Origin: Ophiothrix spiculata
Taxonomy: Eukaryota > Echinodermata > Ophiuroidea > Amphilepidida > Ophiotrichidae
Assembly (NCBI GenBank): GCA_000969725.1
Contig: JXSR01S034733.1
Strand: one strand, 5' to 3'
DNA length: 24,472 bases
The position numbers and the translations under genes are program-made. Positions 1 to 10,162 of this stretch are shown in pieces (positions within the stretch are counted from its first letter, which is position 1; each line of letters starts with the position of its first letter). Below the pieces are notes generated by a model. It ran no database searches. It was not told where the DNA came from and saw only the letters and a program-made list of their open reading frames with translations.

Positions 1-95
1 TCTTCGGAAAAGATCGGTTTGAAAAGGTCTTTAGTCTGTGAGTAAAAGACCAAAACATTATCAGTCTCTGCAACAGATATGACTTACACTGTCTC
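1..95. repeat. 95-bp exact direct repeat, copy 1 (window edge)
   Basis: Bases 1-95 are identical to 1851-1945. Copy 1 is cut by the window start, so the full unit may be longer. It begins TCTTCGGAAAAGATCGG and ends GACTTACACTGTCTC. Zero differences over 95 bp among old-looking elements points to a recent duplication or two recent insertions of one family. Confidence 0.95.
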
Positions 96-140
96 GTGCA
101 ACAATTGCCATTTAGTGTTTCTTGCATTCACATTTTTGTC

Positions 141-451
141 TGTTTCCCACAAATAAGCGCTATTACTTCTTTCATAAGTAACTACAATATTTTCAATTTG
201 TAACTTTTTTTACAAATTTGAAATGAACCTCTGTAACTTTTTATAAGATTACCAGGAAATCAAATAGGAATAATCAATTAACTGACATTTTAATAAATCT
301 TAGACAAAACCAGGTTTTTCTGTTGTGGTTGTTGCAAAGACCTTAACAATTTCAATTTAGCAGTATCTAGCCTTAACCGCGGCATGCTTAAAACATTGAG
401 ATTGAACAGGCTGACTGATTTACCTTTGCTGTTTAGATCACACTAGCACAT
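141..451. other. No gene seen
   Basis: AT-rich sequence with no coding signal. TTCTTGCATTCACAT at about 119-135 matches the end of the 250-bp fold-back family and may be a remnant terminus. Confidence 0.5.
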
Positions 452-602
452 TGATCAAAATCACAACCGTGCGCTTGCGTCTTTTTGCAGCAATACAGAT
501 GATTTTGTCCCATATTGAATTATAGGTTAATAAATGCGCATTTCATACGCGAGTGAAATGAGACAAAATCAATGCACGCGCGGTCAATTTTGATGCGTCC
601 AA
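452..602. mobile_element. Possible short inverted-repeat element
   Basis: GATCAAAATCACAACCGTGCG near 453-473 is an imperfect inverted copy of the sequence around 570-600 (CGCGCGGTCAATTTTGATGC). An inner inverted pair, GATTTTGTCCCAT against ATGAGACAAAATC, lies between them. This suggests a decayed MITE of about 150 bp. It is unusually rich in CpG and CGCG for this window. Confidence 0.4.
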
Positions 603-1484
603 TTCAATCTAGAAATCACATGTAGCTGATGTAGCAACTGTTTTGTGGAAAACAGACATACGATGCATTATTAATGCATTCTTATATTGAACTGTTGTAA
701 ACAGATCCAATAAACACTATCCATAATGCACTACTTTAAACATATCAAAATTTAAATTCTGGTGGTTTTCATTGAATTAACTTTACATGCTTACATACAT
801 AGATTCACAATGCATTTTGGGATCACAAAAATCCCAATGAATTGAATTCTAGCATCAGACACTCATCCACAGTTAATAATCTCATTTGATATACAAAGTA
901 CTTCTTTTTTTTCATATATACAATAAATAATCTTATGATGTGACACTATTTTGGTAAAAATAGAGGACAAAATATACAACAAATGCCAGCTATTCATCAA
1001 ATGTAACACAAAATACCACACTATACTGGGAACTATAGTAACTATTGCATCCCTTTTATTAAATGAAACTGAGTGAAACGCATAAATCTTGATTTTGATG
1101 ACAATTGTATTAGGATCACGATAAGTAAATATTTATGAGGACCAATTCTTTCTTGTAAAGAAAGGCATTCGTAGGCTGACATTGGCTTCCAGTCTGAGCC
1201 TACTTTTATTATTTATTCATTTATTAACATTTGAGATTACAAATCAATATTTTGCTCTGAATAGTAGGCCTGTTGTATAAATTGTCCATAATATACAAAC
1301 ACACATTCTCACTAACAACTGAAAGCAAATATATTTCTAATAGATTATCCAATTCTTACACATCATACACATCAACATTGTCCCACGTCATCGCCTATAA
1401 ACATTTATTGCATGTCGTGTGGCAGAGTGCTTCCAAAGAAAACTAAATCATTTGTCTATCTTTAGACAGCAGAAAAGCTGACTT
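603..1484. other. No gene seen
   Basis: AT-rich DNA, stop-dense in all frames. A TTATTATTTATTCATTTATT stretch lies near 1206. No repeat or RNA gene could be supported. Confidence 0.5.
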
Positions 1485-1924
1485 GTTGCAGAGACTGGTC
1501 GAGAGAGCATGTTAGACAAGGCAACAATTTGTGTCACTTATATAACACGTGTGACATTGTTTTAGAAAATGTTTCAGTGCTGAATGATACAACATAGTTA
1601 TGACATGAGAGACCTTTTCAAACAGCGATCGGAAAACTTCGGAAAACATGGTCATGTGCCACAGCAGTGCAGTCGGCAGACACGATGAAAACAAAAAGAT
1701 ATAGTATCACAAAAGTGCATGATAAAAACGGCAACATTCGTCGTTGTTGGAAACATACTGTATAGAAGTGTCGAACATTGTCAAAAGATGAGGCACTGAG
1801 ATACTGTTTATTTCCCGGAAATGATCGGTATTTGTTCAAGCTTTCAGGTATCTTCGGAAAAGATCGGTTTGAAAAGGTCTTTAGTCTGTGAGTAAAAGAC
1901 CAAAACATTATCAGTCTCTGCAAC
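1485..1924. mobile_element. MITE-like element with two nested inverted repeats
   Basis: Outer inverted repeat: GTTGCAGAGACTG at 1485-1497 and its exact complement at 1912-1924. Inner inverted repeat: GACCTTTTCAAACAGCGATC at 1611-1630 against GATCGGTTTGAAAAGGTC at 1862-1879, with a 2-nt indel. There are no transposase motifs. The inner GACCTTTTCAAA terminus matches the terminus of the element at 4149-4639, so the two are probably related. The true outer boundaries and the target duplication are not settled. Confidence 0.55.
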
Positions 1925-1945
1925 AGATATGACTTACACTGTCTC
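1851..1945. repeat. 95-bp exact direct repeat, copy 2
   Basis: Identical to bases 1-95. This copy forms the right part of an inverted-repeat element (1485-1924). After base 1945 the two copies diverge at once (AGGCAAG here, GTGCAAC after base 95). Confidence 0.95.
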
Positions 1946-2322
1946 AGGCAAGACAAATACACTATAGAACAAAGTCATTGTACTTGCATAGATATAACAA
2001 AGTCTGTATTTAAAAAGAATAACAATGTAAAACTAAACAATTAGAGAAGTCAAAATGAACTACACTACTAAAATCCTCTTTTAGAAAATATCTCAAATTA
2101 GAAATAAAAACAACTTATCACTATGTCATTAATTTAATGGAAACACTCCGCCAAACTATCAACTTGTACTTAAAATACTGCTCCCATTTTTTCTGACAGT
2201 TTTACCTCGGTAACCATTTTTTATGTCATCCATTTCAAAACTCAATGCTTTACTGTCATAATCATCAGGAAAGCACTTATATTCCAATCAACATTTTGAA
2301 GCTTGCATATTCATTAGTTAAT

Positions 2323-2361
2323 TACTCATGCATATGAACTAGTCTTGCATATGCATGAGTA
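2323..2361. repeat. Perfect 14-bp inverted repeat (39-bp hairpin)
   Basis: TACTCATGCATATG at 2323-2336 and CATATGCATGAGTA at 2348-2361 are exact complements around an 11-nt loop. No terminator or RNA role is implied in this eukaryotic context; it may be the remnant of a fold-back element. Confidence 0.75.
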
Positions 2362-2619
2362 CGAAGGAAGATCTCCTCAAACACATTAGCAACAATACTG
2401 AGAGAAAATTGACTATCTATGGAAGTTGATATGTAAAATTCGCTTCTACCTGTCCCCTATATTAAGTTGGATTTGACAAAATGGTTTGAAAGTTGATCAG
2501 TATTTGTAGATTGTGAAAAACTTACTGTAGTCTGCGATTTATACAAAATTTTCACTTCTGTTCCTTTAAAACTAGCACTGATTTGATTTGACTCTTGCAT
2601 TAAGGGATTTACTATTGTC

Positions 2620-2890
2620 ATTTATTGATTTATAAAATACGGCGGGAAGCCAGGCTAATCCAATAGTGCATACGCATTAAATTCAAGGGATGCCTCCGTG
2701 GTGAGAATGACAGAATAATGGAAAGAAATTTCAATTTTTGATGTAGGAGGAAAAACAAGACCTCTAAGAAAACCTGCGAGGACGAGTATGAATCAATAAA
2801 CAAATTCAAGTACAACCTAGGTCCGACCGGGAATCAAACCCAGGCTGCAGTGACGCTGAAACGCCAACCCGTCCCTGAAGGTCAAAAATT
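2620..2890 (-). mobile_element. Probable tRNA-derived SINE
   Basis: On the minus strand GGTTTGATTCCC (2840-2829) matches a pol III B box, GGTTCRANNCC. It is preceded about 20 nt upstream by TGGCGTTTCAGC (2866-2855), an A-box-like element. The overall form is tRNA-like, but the cloverleaf is degraded. The body would run downstream toward about 2620. Boundaries and 3' tail are uncertain. Confidence 0.5.
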
Positions 2891-4148
2891 GAACATGAAG
2901 TGGATTCAAGCATCAAGGCCATCTCAAGTATATAGTCACACTAATTCTTCATCAGACTTGTCCACTTGGGTAATGCACAGAGGTTGATTTAAGACCTTCC
3001 CACAATACAAAATAACAGCTCAGTGAGCATGAATGAACTAATGGAATGTTCAGCGAGGTCAAATTACTACTGCTGTGTATTTGTATGGGAAAGATGTTAA
3101 ATTTCACACTAAATCAAACTGTATAATGGGTGTGAAAACTTTAAGCCACCAGGGATTCGTTTACATATTCAAAGAGCTTGTAGTATGAATTTCTCAAGGT
3201 TATTTTAATATACCCATCGCTTCACTAATAAATGTACTGTGCCAGATTTAACTCATGCATATTGCTGTACATGTCACTGGGAAACTGATCTCACTGTGTG
3301 CTGTTTGAACTATTGATTTCAAATTTAGAATGGAATTATGGGAAGTACTTAAAACGCCATCTGGGTGATGCAAAAGAACAGCATTGTGTAATAAGTACTG
3401 GGCAGATAAATCGAACTTCTCTGTACAAGAGGAGTGGTGAACTCTACATAACATACACAATATAATGACAGATAGCCTTGGCAAAACAGTTCCTACAATT
3501 TCAACTTCCAAGATAGTTAATAGTACTTCCAGTATTTCAGCAAAAACTTTTGTCTACTTTGAAGAACTTTAGTCATCACAAAGTAAGGGCGCAGTTCCTG
3601 ATGAGTTCATGATTGTAGGGTGAGAATACATTATTCATTTCTATGGCTTTTAAACTAGCTAATTTCTCATAGTTAGCAAAAGTATGGTGAAAACTACACC
3701 AACTTTCAAAACTCTATGCTAGTTTTACTATGTGACATGATCATTAAAAATGAGTCACATGTAGGTAATTTGTAACTGATTTTTCACTGCAGCCACTTTG
3801 TGCATTTTAAAATGCAAAAAGATAAGACCATTTGTTACTCCAAAATAATATTTCTCATATAATAATATTGCTCATGTCACTTATATAGTTTGCAGAAAAA
3901 CTAACAAATCAGAAGGGTAAATTTCTCTCCTACCAAGATTTTAGCAGTGACACCAGTAGCTAAGCCATTCTGGTCATTAGAGAAATTGCATCGGCACCAT
4001 TTCTTTTTTGTGATCCGTTGATTTCAAGCTCAGCAACAAAACTAATAAAAGCTCTATAAACAGGAGAAATTCAAACCTCAGAAAGATTGGACAAATTTAA
4101 TTCCATCAAAGTTGATGTATACTTGATGCAAGTGCAAATTAAATCTGC
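2891..4148. other. No gene seen; possible furin 3' flank
   Basis: AT-rich with short accidental ORFs on the minus strand (for example 87 codons at 3248-3511) that have no recognisable motif. Small inverted repeats occur, such as ATGTGAC/GTCACAT near 3732-3763. Nothing functional can be supported. Confidence 0.5.
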
Positions 4149-4639
4149 AATAGACCGTTTCAAAATCCATTCGGAAATCTCCGGAACGTCAATCACATGG
4201 CCATTTTTTCAACCAATGACGTACAAGCTCATTAGTTATGCATGATTTTGTCAAAAAATTTCCAAAAATGTTCTGCATTTTCAGTGCAATAAAAGTGAAA
4301 ACTAAATATAACCAGACCCACACATTATTAGATGCACTAGTTCTAAACAACTTTTGGCTGATGGTATCACATGCTCACTGACACAAAGAGTGAAATTTCC
4401 ATTTGAAATCAGCTGATTAAGCTTAAGATTTCAAGTCACATCAGGGCCATCACACTAAAAGTGACTTGTTAGTGCTAACCCTAATTAAAAGTTCAATTCG
4501 TATGCAGTCAGTTAACGTAAACGTGGACGTAACATTCTGGGTATTGAGCAAATGAGTTACTTTTTCTGTCGGTAATTGCCGGAAAGTGTAAAATCGGCTT
4601 CGGGAATTCTCGGAAAGTCTTGTTTTGAAAAGGTCTATT
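4149..4639. mobile_element. MITE with TAGACCKTTTCAAAA termini
   Basis: Left end AATAGACCGTTTCAAAA (4149-4165) and right end TTTTGAAAAGGTCTATT (4623-4639) are inverted copies with one mismatch. A TA flanks the GACC termini on both sides, as expected for a Tc1/mariner-type TA target duplication. Secondary CGGAAA and CCGGA motifs sit inside both ends. There is no coding capacity. It lies downstream of the furin 3' exon, so it could fall in the 3'UTR or the intergenic flank. Confidence 0.65.
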
Positions 4640-5473
4640 GAGCATGCGCATATGTTATAGTGCTAAAAAATCCCTCTGTGCTCATGATTGGTGCATTTTG
4701 TTTTGCATTTGAATCGCATATAAAATCAGCTTAAGGCTGTAAGTACAAACACATTCTCTTGCATGAGGGGCATTCGCTTACAATTTTAATCCCAATGAGA
4801 ACGCACTGTTGCATCATAGAGAGTGGTTGGGCTATCACATGGATAAATCAATCTGTACTTTGCATCTAATGAAACAAGATTTCAGCAAATGATCATGTTA
4901 GTGATAGTGACTGCACAGGCACGTACACTTAGTTGTATTATTTCAGTTTTCACACATAGCCAGCATATCAATACACACCACCAAAGTAAAGTCTGATTAA
5001 TGTGTGACCATGTGAATACGATATACACTTTGGAAATGTACATGAATCTAGATGCATTTAGATTTGATGCTCCTGTGTGGAGAGCCACTCATGAAGTTCA
5101 AACCAAATTGCCCACACTGCAACAGAAGACATTCGCTCTTACTGTATATGAATATGTATAGCACACATATCTTAAGTGTTTTGACCCGGTTTGGACAAAT
5201 ATTTTAAAAGTAATGCATAACAACATAAGTATCATGCCTCTATAACCAAATGTAGCCTGATATTTGCCTGGGATTTGTGTGAGCTAAAAAATAGCATCCA
5301 AATTCTTGCTCTCTGCACCATTTTGTTCAGTTTATGCTTCATATTCAGTTTACGCTTCAATTATTCATTCTTCAAAGTGGAAAAAGTAAATGCTACACAT
5401 CAAAAACTTACACTACAATATTTTGATATAAAATATATTTCCTTAATCTAAACCCAAACTTGTTATACATACA
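4640..5473 (-). other. Presumed furin 3'UTR and flank
   Basis: Directly downstream of the exon B stop. No coding signal. No minus-strand AATAAA was noticed; an ATTAAA at 4790-4785 is the best candidate poly(A) signal, and it is weak. Confidence 0.4.
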
Positions 5474-6000
5474 TCAAAGCCCTGGTGTCGTCATTTTACC
5501 ATTGCTATCCTTAAATAGCACATCTTCTTCATCTTCCGAAAGGTCAATGGCTTTAGTTAACTCGTGATATTCATAGTCTTTAGCTTTTTCACCATTGAGT
5601 GCTGGGTAATACATGGATTCTCCCCAGCAGCAAAACCCATTGTCTCTTGCTTGCAAGGTAAAGAAAACAATTAAAAACAAAACGATAGCCAGGATACAGA
5701 GTAGGAACACCCAGGCAAACAGGAACATGTTATCAATCTGCACAACATTGACTTCTACTAGAACGCAGTATAAATCCCGCTTGATGTAGTCAAAGGTACA
5801 CTCCGCGCACTCCGATGCATCGGGGCCGAAGCACGATTTGCAAGTATAATAGCACTTTTGGCATGAAGTGATTTTAGTCTTGTTTTGAGTCACATTTGTA
5901 TGTAGATAGAAGCCCGCTTCACAATTCTTAGGGCCGACGCTCAACTCTTGCGGATGTATGTCTGTTCCATACAGCACCAGCTCCCATTCTGAGATTCGAC
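5474..6000 (-). CDS. FURIN: Furin-type proprotein convertase, terminal exon B (Cys-rich repeat, transmembrane helix, cytosolic tail)
   Basis: Terminal coding exon of a furin-like protease that cleaves secretory proproteins after basic sites in the trans-Golgi and endosomes. The acceptor is TACCTCAG followed by GTCGAATC, with a pyrimidine-rich tract before it. It enters in phase 1 and completes the Gly codon begun at 14797. In order the exon encodes: ELVLYGTD, the conserved last strand of the P domain; a Cys-rich furin-like repeat with paired cysteines (SCQKC, TCKSC, CAEC) and two N-glycosylation sequons (NVT, NKT); one hydrophobic helix of about 25 residues at 5728-5654; and a tail with a Cys pair beside the membrane (possible palmitoylation), YPAL and YHEL (YxxPhi sorting motifs) and an acidic cluster DLSEDEED like the CK2-type cluster of vertebrate furin. 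The stop is TGA at 5476-5474. Only one Cys repeat is seen, whereas vertebrate furin has two. No strong polyadenylation signal was found nearby; a minus-strand ATTAAA at 4790-4785 is a weak candidate. Confidence 0.95.
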
Positions 6001-6008
6001 CTGAGGTA

Positions 6009-6253
6009 TTAAAGGAGAAGTAGTCGCTGCAATGTCATCGAAAGCCATATTAGTAGAAGAAACCACCCGCCCCTACAGCTACAGTTCCACAAACCACTGG
6101 CCCCAGATGCGACACACTCAGTCAATAACGTATTGTTCAATGTATACAATATAGAAAGTCGTTGGCCCCATGGACAGGTACTAGGCCCTATTCGGGCCTC
6201 GGTAGGGGGCAACTCGGTGCCGTAGAGAATGAGATAGCAATCTTCTAGGAGAC
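6009..6253 (-). CDS. FURIN: Duplicated, alternative furin 3' exon A (short hydrophobic C-terminus)
   Basis: Open for 80 codons after a strong acceptor (long pyrimidine tract ending CCCTAG, then GTCTCC). It enters in phase 1, exactly as exon B does, so the P-domain exon can join either. The translation starts with LILYGTELPP and aligns without gaps to exon B over 47 residues, with 18 identities: the shared LYGT, GP, two cysteines, and N and T positions. After the second shared Cys the similarity stops. The frame then reads SGASG, a Cys pair, and a Leu-rich stretch (WFLLLIWLSM...RLLLL) ending in TAA at 6011-6009, inside exon B's pyrimidine tract. Using this acceptor without splicing to B would give a protein that lacks the exon B transmembrane and sorting tail, with exon B as 3'UTR. 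The base composition is clearly richer in GC than the flanks, as expected for coding DNA. Alternative C-termini are known in this family (PCSK5, insect furin 1). It could instead be a decayed exon copy. Confidence 0.6.
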
Positions 6254-6372
6254 CTAGGGTAGGAAAGAGCAAGGAGGAAGGAAAGTGGCAAAGGGAAGGA
6301 AGGAAGATATGATTGAGTGTGGAACAAAAAACAAGCAAGCTATACATGCAATAGTTAGAGGATAGGATAAAT

Positions 6373-6683
6373 GGCGAGTTAAACAATGTGAGTTATGGTA
6401 AGGTGAGTTAAATATTGAGTTTCTCCCCATTAAGCCATGACAAGCTATACTCTTACATCAAGTCCTTACAAGGAGTCACAGCAACGCCAAGTGGTAAGTT
6501 ATACATGCTAAAACCCAATGGCAAGTTATTACTGTAACTCACATGAGGACATGAAAACTTGCTGTAACTTGCCATGAAGACTTGTATGCAAGTATATAAC
6601 TCACCACAAAGATCAGTTGTAAATTTATAGGGTAACCCACTTTTTAACTCACTCTCACATAGCTCTCTCTGTTTTAACTCACC
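6373..6683. repeat. Inverted array of GTGAGTTA-like motifs in the furin intron
   Basis: On the plus strand, five GAGTTA or AAGTTA motifs (starting near 6373, 6388, 6402, 6493, 6520) are followed by six in the opposite orientation (TAACTCAC, TAACTTGC or TAACCCAC near 6534, 6564, 6597, 6632, 6644, 6674). Spacing is irregular. In the gene's sense strand several read GGTGAGTTA or TGTGAGTTA, which look like 5' splice donors. The block begins about 120 nt upstream (in the sense direction) of the exon A acceptor at 6253. It may be a decayed fold-back element or a splicing-regulatory cluster. Confidence 0.65.
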
Positions 6684-6817
6684 AAAAATCCATTCCCCTA
6701 TAAGTTAGTGCAAACATTTTGGTTCCCAGGCAATGTTGGGTGCTGGATTAATGTTGGCAGGATGCTAGTGCTGTTGATGTCAACACCTGCTTCATCTAGA
6801 CAACATTGTGCAACTCG

Positions 6818-7066
6818 TCATGTGGGTGCAAGAAAGTCGTATCTGCAATGGCTGCCTTAAGTTATATTTTTAACACCTAGTCACTAGAATGTGAAAAATC
6901 CCTCGAACTTTACCTGTCTTATGTCAGTGGCTCTTGAAATGGTTCACCGTCACTTGAAGAACCATTTCAAGAGCCACTGACCCAAGACTGGAGATTATCC
7001 AGTGTGCAGTCAAAATTAATGACAAATGGCAGCTATTGCAGATACGACTTTCTTGCACTCACATGA
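6818..7066. mobile_element. 250-bp fold-back element, family 1, copy 1 (best preserved)
   Basis: Terminal inverted repeats of 39 bp with two mismatches (6818-6856 and 7028-7066) start TCATGTG and include GCAAGAAAGTCGTATCTGCA. At the centre a perfect 23-bp palindrome (6923-6945 and 6959-6981, starting GTCAGTGGCTCTTGAAATGG) surrounds a 13-nt loop. There is no ORF. Three further copies lie in the window. Confidence 0.9.
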
Positions 7067-8141
7067 TGAACTAACACTTGGAATTTGATTGCGTAAAATA
7101 TTCCACCATTGCAACCAAGCAGCTCTTACTTGAAGAACTTATTTTCAAAACTCATTCAGTCCATGATATGTTTTTGGGAAAGCGATTGCAATATGCAATC
7201 TCTACATGGACTACTAGTAGTACGCTTCAAAATGTTAAGATTCCATATTGGTAGAAATCAATAATGCCTCAGGGATAAGATTGATGAACTTTGAATGCAC
7301 CTTAAAGTTAGCAATAATTGAACCATTTTGGTATTTCTGCAAGCTATTGCTGTGCATCTGGCGATTTTGGATGTTCACATGGGTGCTCTACAGACTCGCT
7401 ATTTGCTTGATATTCTAACTTTGATCCTTTCAATACTAAAATTTTAATTTTGTCGTCATTACCATTATCATCATCATCCAAAAAGTGGTATTAAAACTAT
7501 AATTTTGTCATCATCTTGATCATCTAAAAATAGTTCTGGCCTGAACAAGTTTTCAAAACTGTTCTTCAATTAAAACATTGCATTTGGGAACCAAATCAAG
7601 TCTAAACTACACAATGTCTTTACTGCATTCCAACTGTCATGATGCATAAATATCGATACCAATTCACATGCAAAACTGGCCATGCAAAATGAAGTAAGAA
7701 AATGTATATGACGTCAGTTTGACAAAAGCAATCTCAATTTTCTTTTTGTATGACTGTGTTCTATAATAATGGAGTGTTAACCTTACAGTCAAATCTCCAT
7801 AGTCCACAACACTGTTCTCCCTAATACACCACAACTACAGTGGTACCATACAAACATTTAAGAATTGAATAAAAATATCTCCACTGGTACCATGGAGTAC
7901 CAACGCTGATACTGAGGAGGACAGTGGAGCTACTTCATTGTAGTGACCATATATACGTACCAGTTTAAAAGTAGTGTAAAAGGTACAGTGTTGTAAAGTG
8001 AAACAATTTGCTATGTCAATTAAAGTCAATTCTCTTTGCAGCAAAATTGACAATTTTGCATTCTTTGTTATAATTGCTGAAATCCTGACATTACTCCTTC
8101 AAGTGCGTAAATTTAAATTGTTTTGTTTTGACACAATCAAC
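7067..8141. other. Intronic DNA, no exon seen; possible pogo-like terminus
   Basis: Part of the long furin intron. TA followed by CAGTCAAATCTCC at 7786-7798 resembles pogo/Tigger-type terminal repeats, but no partner end was found. An imperfect ATC-rich stretch lies near 7458-7530. Confidence 0.4.
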
Positions 8142-8385
8142 AGGTGAATCCTAGAAAGTCCTAAATGCAAAAGCTTTCACTTTTTCATAAATTTGTATTG
8201 TACTCTTAGTCTAGTTGTGGGTCAAAGGCTCTTGAAGTTGTTGTTCAGATGGGACCATTTCAGATGGTGTCACCTGAACAACCATTTCAAGAAGCCATTG
8301 ACATATAGGAGAAACAATTTTGAGGCATTTTTCATATTTTAAAATAGGGCAGCCATTGCAGATACATTTTTCTTGTATTCAAATG
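8142..8385. mobile_element. 250-bp fold-back element, family 1, copy 2 (diverged)
   Basis: Right end GGGCAGCCATTGCAGATAC (8347 onward) and left remnant GGTGAATCCTAGAAAGTC (8142 onward) match family 1. The central palindrome is recognisable but mutated (8221-8248 against 8274-8302). Confidence 0.8.
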
Positions 8386-10160
8386 TAGAAATCTCGGTTA
8401 GTTGGAATGCAGTACCGATCATTGTTAGTGCATTCAAATGAGTTTAGTCAATAAAGCATCAATCTGTGTTATTGTTTTGCTCATGAATAGTGCACATAAG
8501 TTATTTGGTAATTTTCATGTCTGGAAATGCTTTCAAAACTGTGTCATGACATTTTCAAACAAAAATTTAGCAAAAGCTAACAAAACTGATTCCAATATCA
8601 ACTAAATCCAATTAAAATGTCCATCAAAAATATACAAATTTTTACCAAACATTGCCAAATTAATGTGCTTACAAGTGTGCATCACATGCATGTTATAATT
8701 AGAGTAATCAATAAGAAATCTCTTTTTGTCTCATTTTACTCTGATTACTGGATGTAAGGACTTGTCATGGTATCTTTACTGTTTTTGTACACCTATTCTT
8801 TGTTCAACAACATGCACATTTTTTTTAACAATCTACTTTGAAAAATCTGAATGAAAATGAATTCGAATCTTTTTGTTGATGCTGATGCTTAATGGACAAA
8901 GGCTTCAAATCTTTATCAACCAAAATGCATACCCAATATAAAAAATTCAAATCAAAATCTCACTGAAGTCAAAAAGTTCTTCCATGGCGTAATTTGGCAA
9001 CATTTTATATTTAAATGATGGAAAATAAAATTGATAAAAGAAAACAGATAAAATATTTGGAACTATCAAGTAAATTAAAGTTTCTCTTGTGACAAAGATT
9101 TTTCAAACTACAAACATGATGTCAAAAATAAACATAAAAGTACTGAATCTTCAATATAAGAATGAGTGAAATTGCAAATCACTGTCACAAAGGAACTAAA
9201 GTGTAAAATGTGAATGGAGTGTATATTTGTGATGATATTAGGAAAACCAATCACATAATGAAGTCTACAAGTTACTCATTTTGATTTGTCTTCACAATGT
9301 TAGGAGACCTGGTGGACACCTATGAAATCAGTAACATGTAGCTCCACCATGTGACAGGTTTGCAAGACAATTTTGCTAATGAGATGATATGTATGGAAAC
9401 TTTCATAACTTTGGAATAATATAATGCTTAAAGTGCAATTGCTACCTCAAGTTTATTTGACAAGCATGGTTTCAGATTTATTGTTTTGGATATCCTTCCC
9501 TTTACTTTTCTTATGATAGTCATACACACTAGGGCTAACATGGTATAGAGGTACAACATACAGTTTCTATATATTTGCCAAACCAAAATATCAATGATCT
9601 TATTGACAAGTGATATTGGGAAATTGATGTGAAAGTATCAAAATTTAGTAGTAAATGAAGTGTGCTCATGGGTCAAGCAGCCATCTTAGTTACCCTAGTT
9701 GACCAAAATGTTTGTGACACATTTCTGCCATCAGTGTAATGCATTGCATCCTCAAGAAAAGGCACTATCATACTGCTCATCATAATACATACTGATCTTA
9801 TCACATTTTATTGTCTTTTTGCCAATAAATCTGAAGAAATTGATGTAAGGAATCAATATTCCTAGCCTGACATAGCCAGTTTGAGGTAGCTATTGCATAT
9901 ATTACTTGATCCCACAGTTGGGTGTAGTTAGTGCTAGATGGGATGCTCTCTGTGCAAATAAATGATACAAATCTACAAGTCTCTCTCATAGGGATGCACA
10001 GGAAACTAGCTCCACACATTTCACAAATACCTTCCTACCCTACACCCTCACAGACACTCTGACCTGCATAATACACATACCTTCTCATACTCATTGACAT
10101 CCATCAACACAATTTTATTTCACAGACAACAATGACATATAAAACAGACATTTCACTGGC
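8386..10160. other. Intronic DNA, nothing recognised
   Basis: AT-rich with scattered stop-limited ORFs lacking motifs. No inverted repeats of note, RNA genes or coding similarity were recognised. Confidence 0.5.
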
Positions 10161-10162
10161 AA

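Noticed and set aside
1-1945. Direct repeat as a pair of LTRs of a retrotransposon
   Set aside because: No TG...CA ends, primer-binding site, polypurine tract or gag/pol coding sequence lies between the copies.
1512-1962. Overlapping minus-strand ORFs
   Set aside because: They lie across an inverted-repeat element, show no family motif, and their similar-looking peptides come from the repeats.
5974-6026. Alternative acceptor TTGCAG 26 nt upstream of exon B
   Set aside because: Using it shifts the frame and reaches a stop after about 30 codons; the TACCTCAG acceptor keeps the furin frame.
6818-7066. CRISPR-like or riboswitch-like reading of the fold-back repeats
   Set aside because: The repeats are inverted rather than direct with spacers, the genome is eukaryotic, and four equal-length copies with TIR-like ends fit a transposable element.
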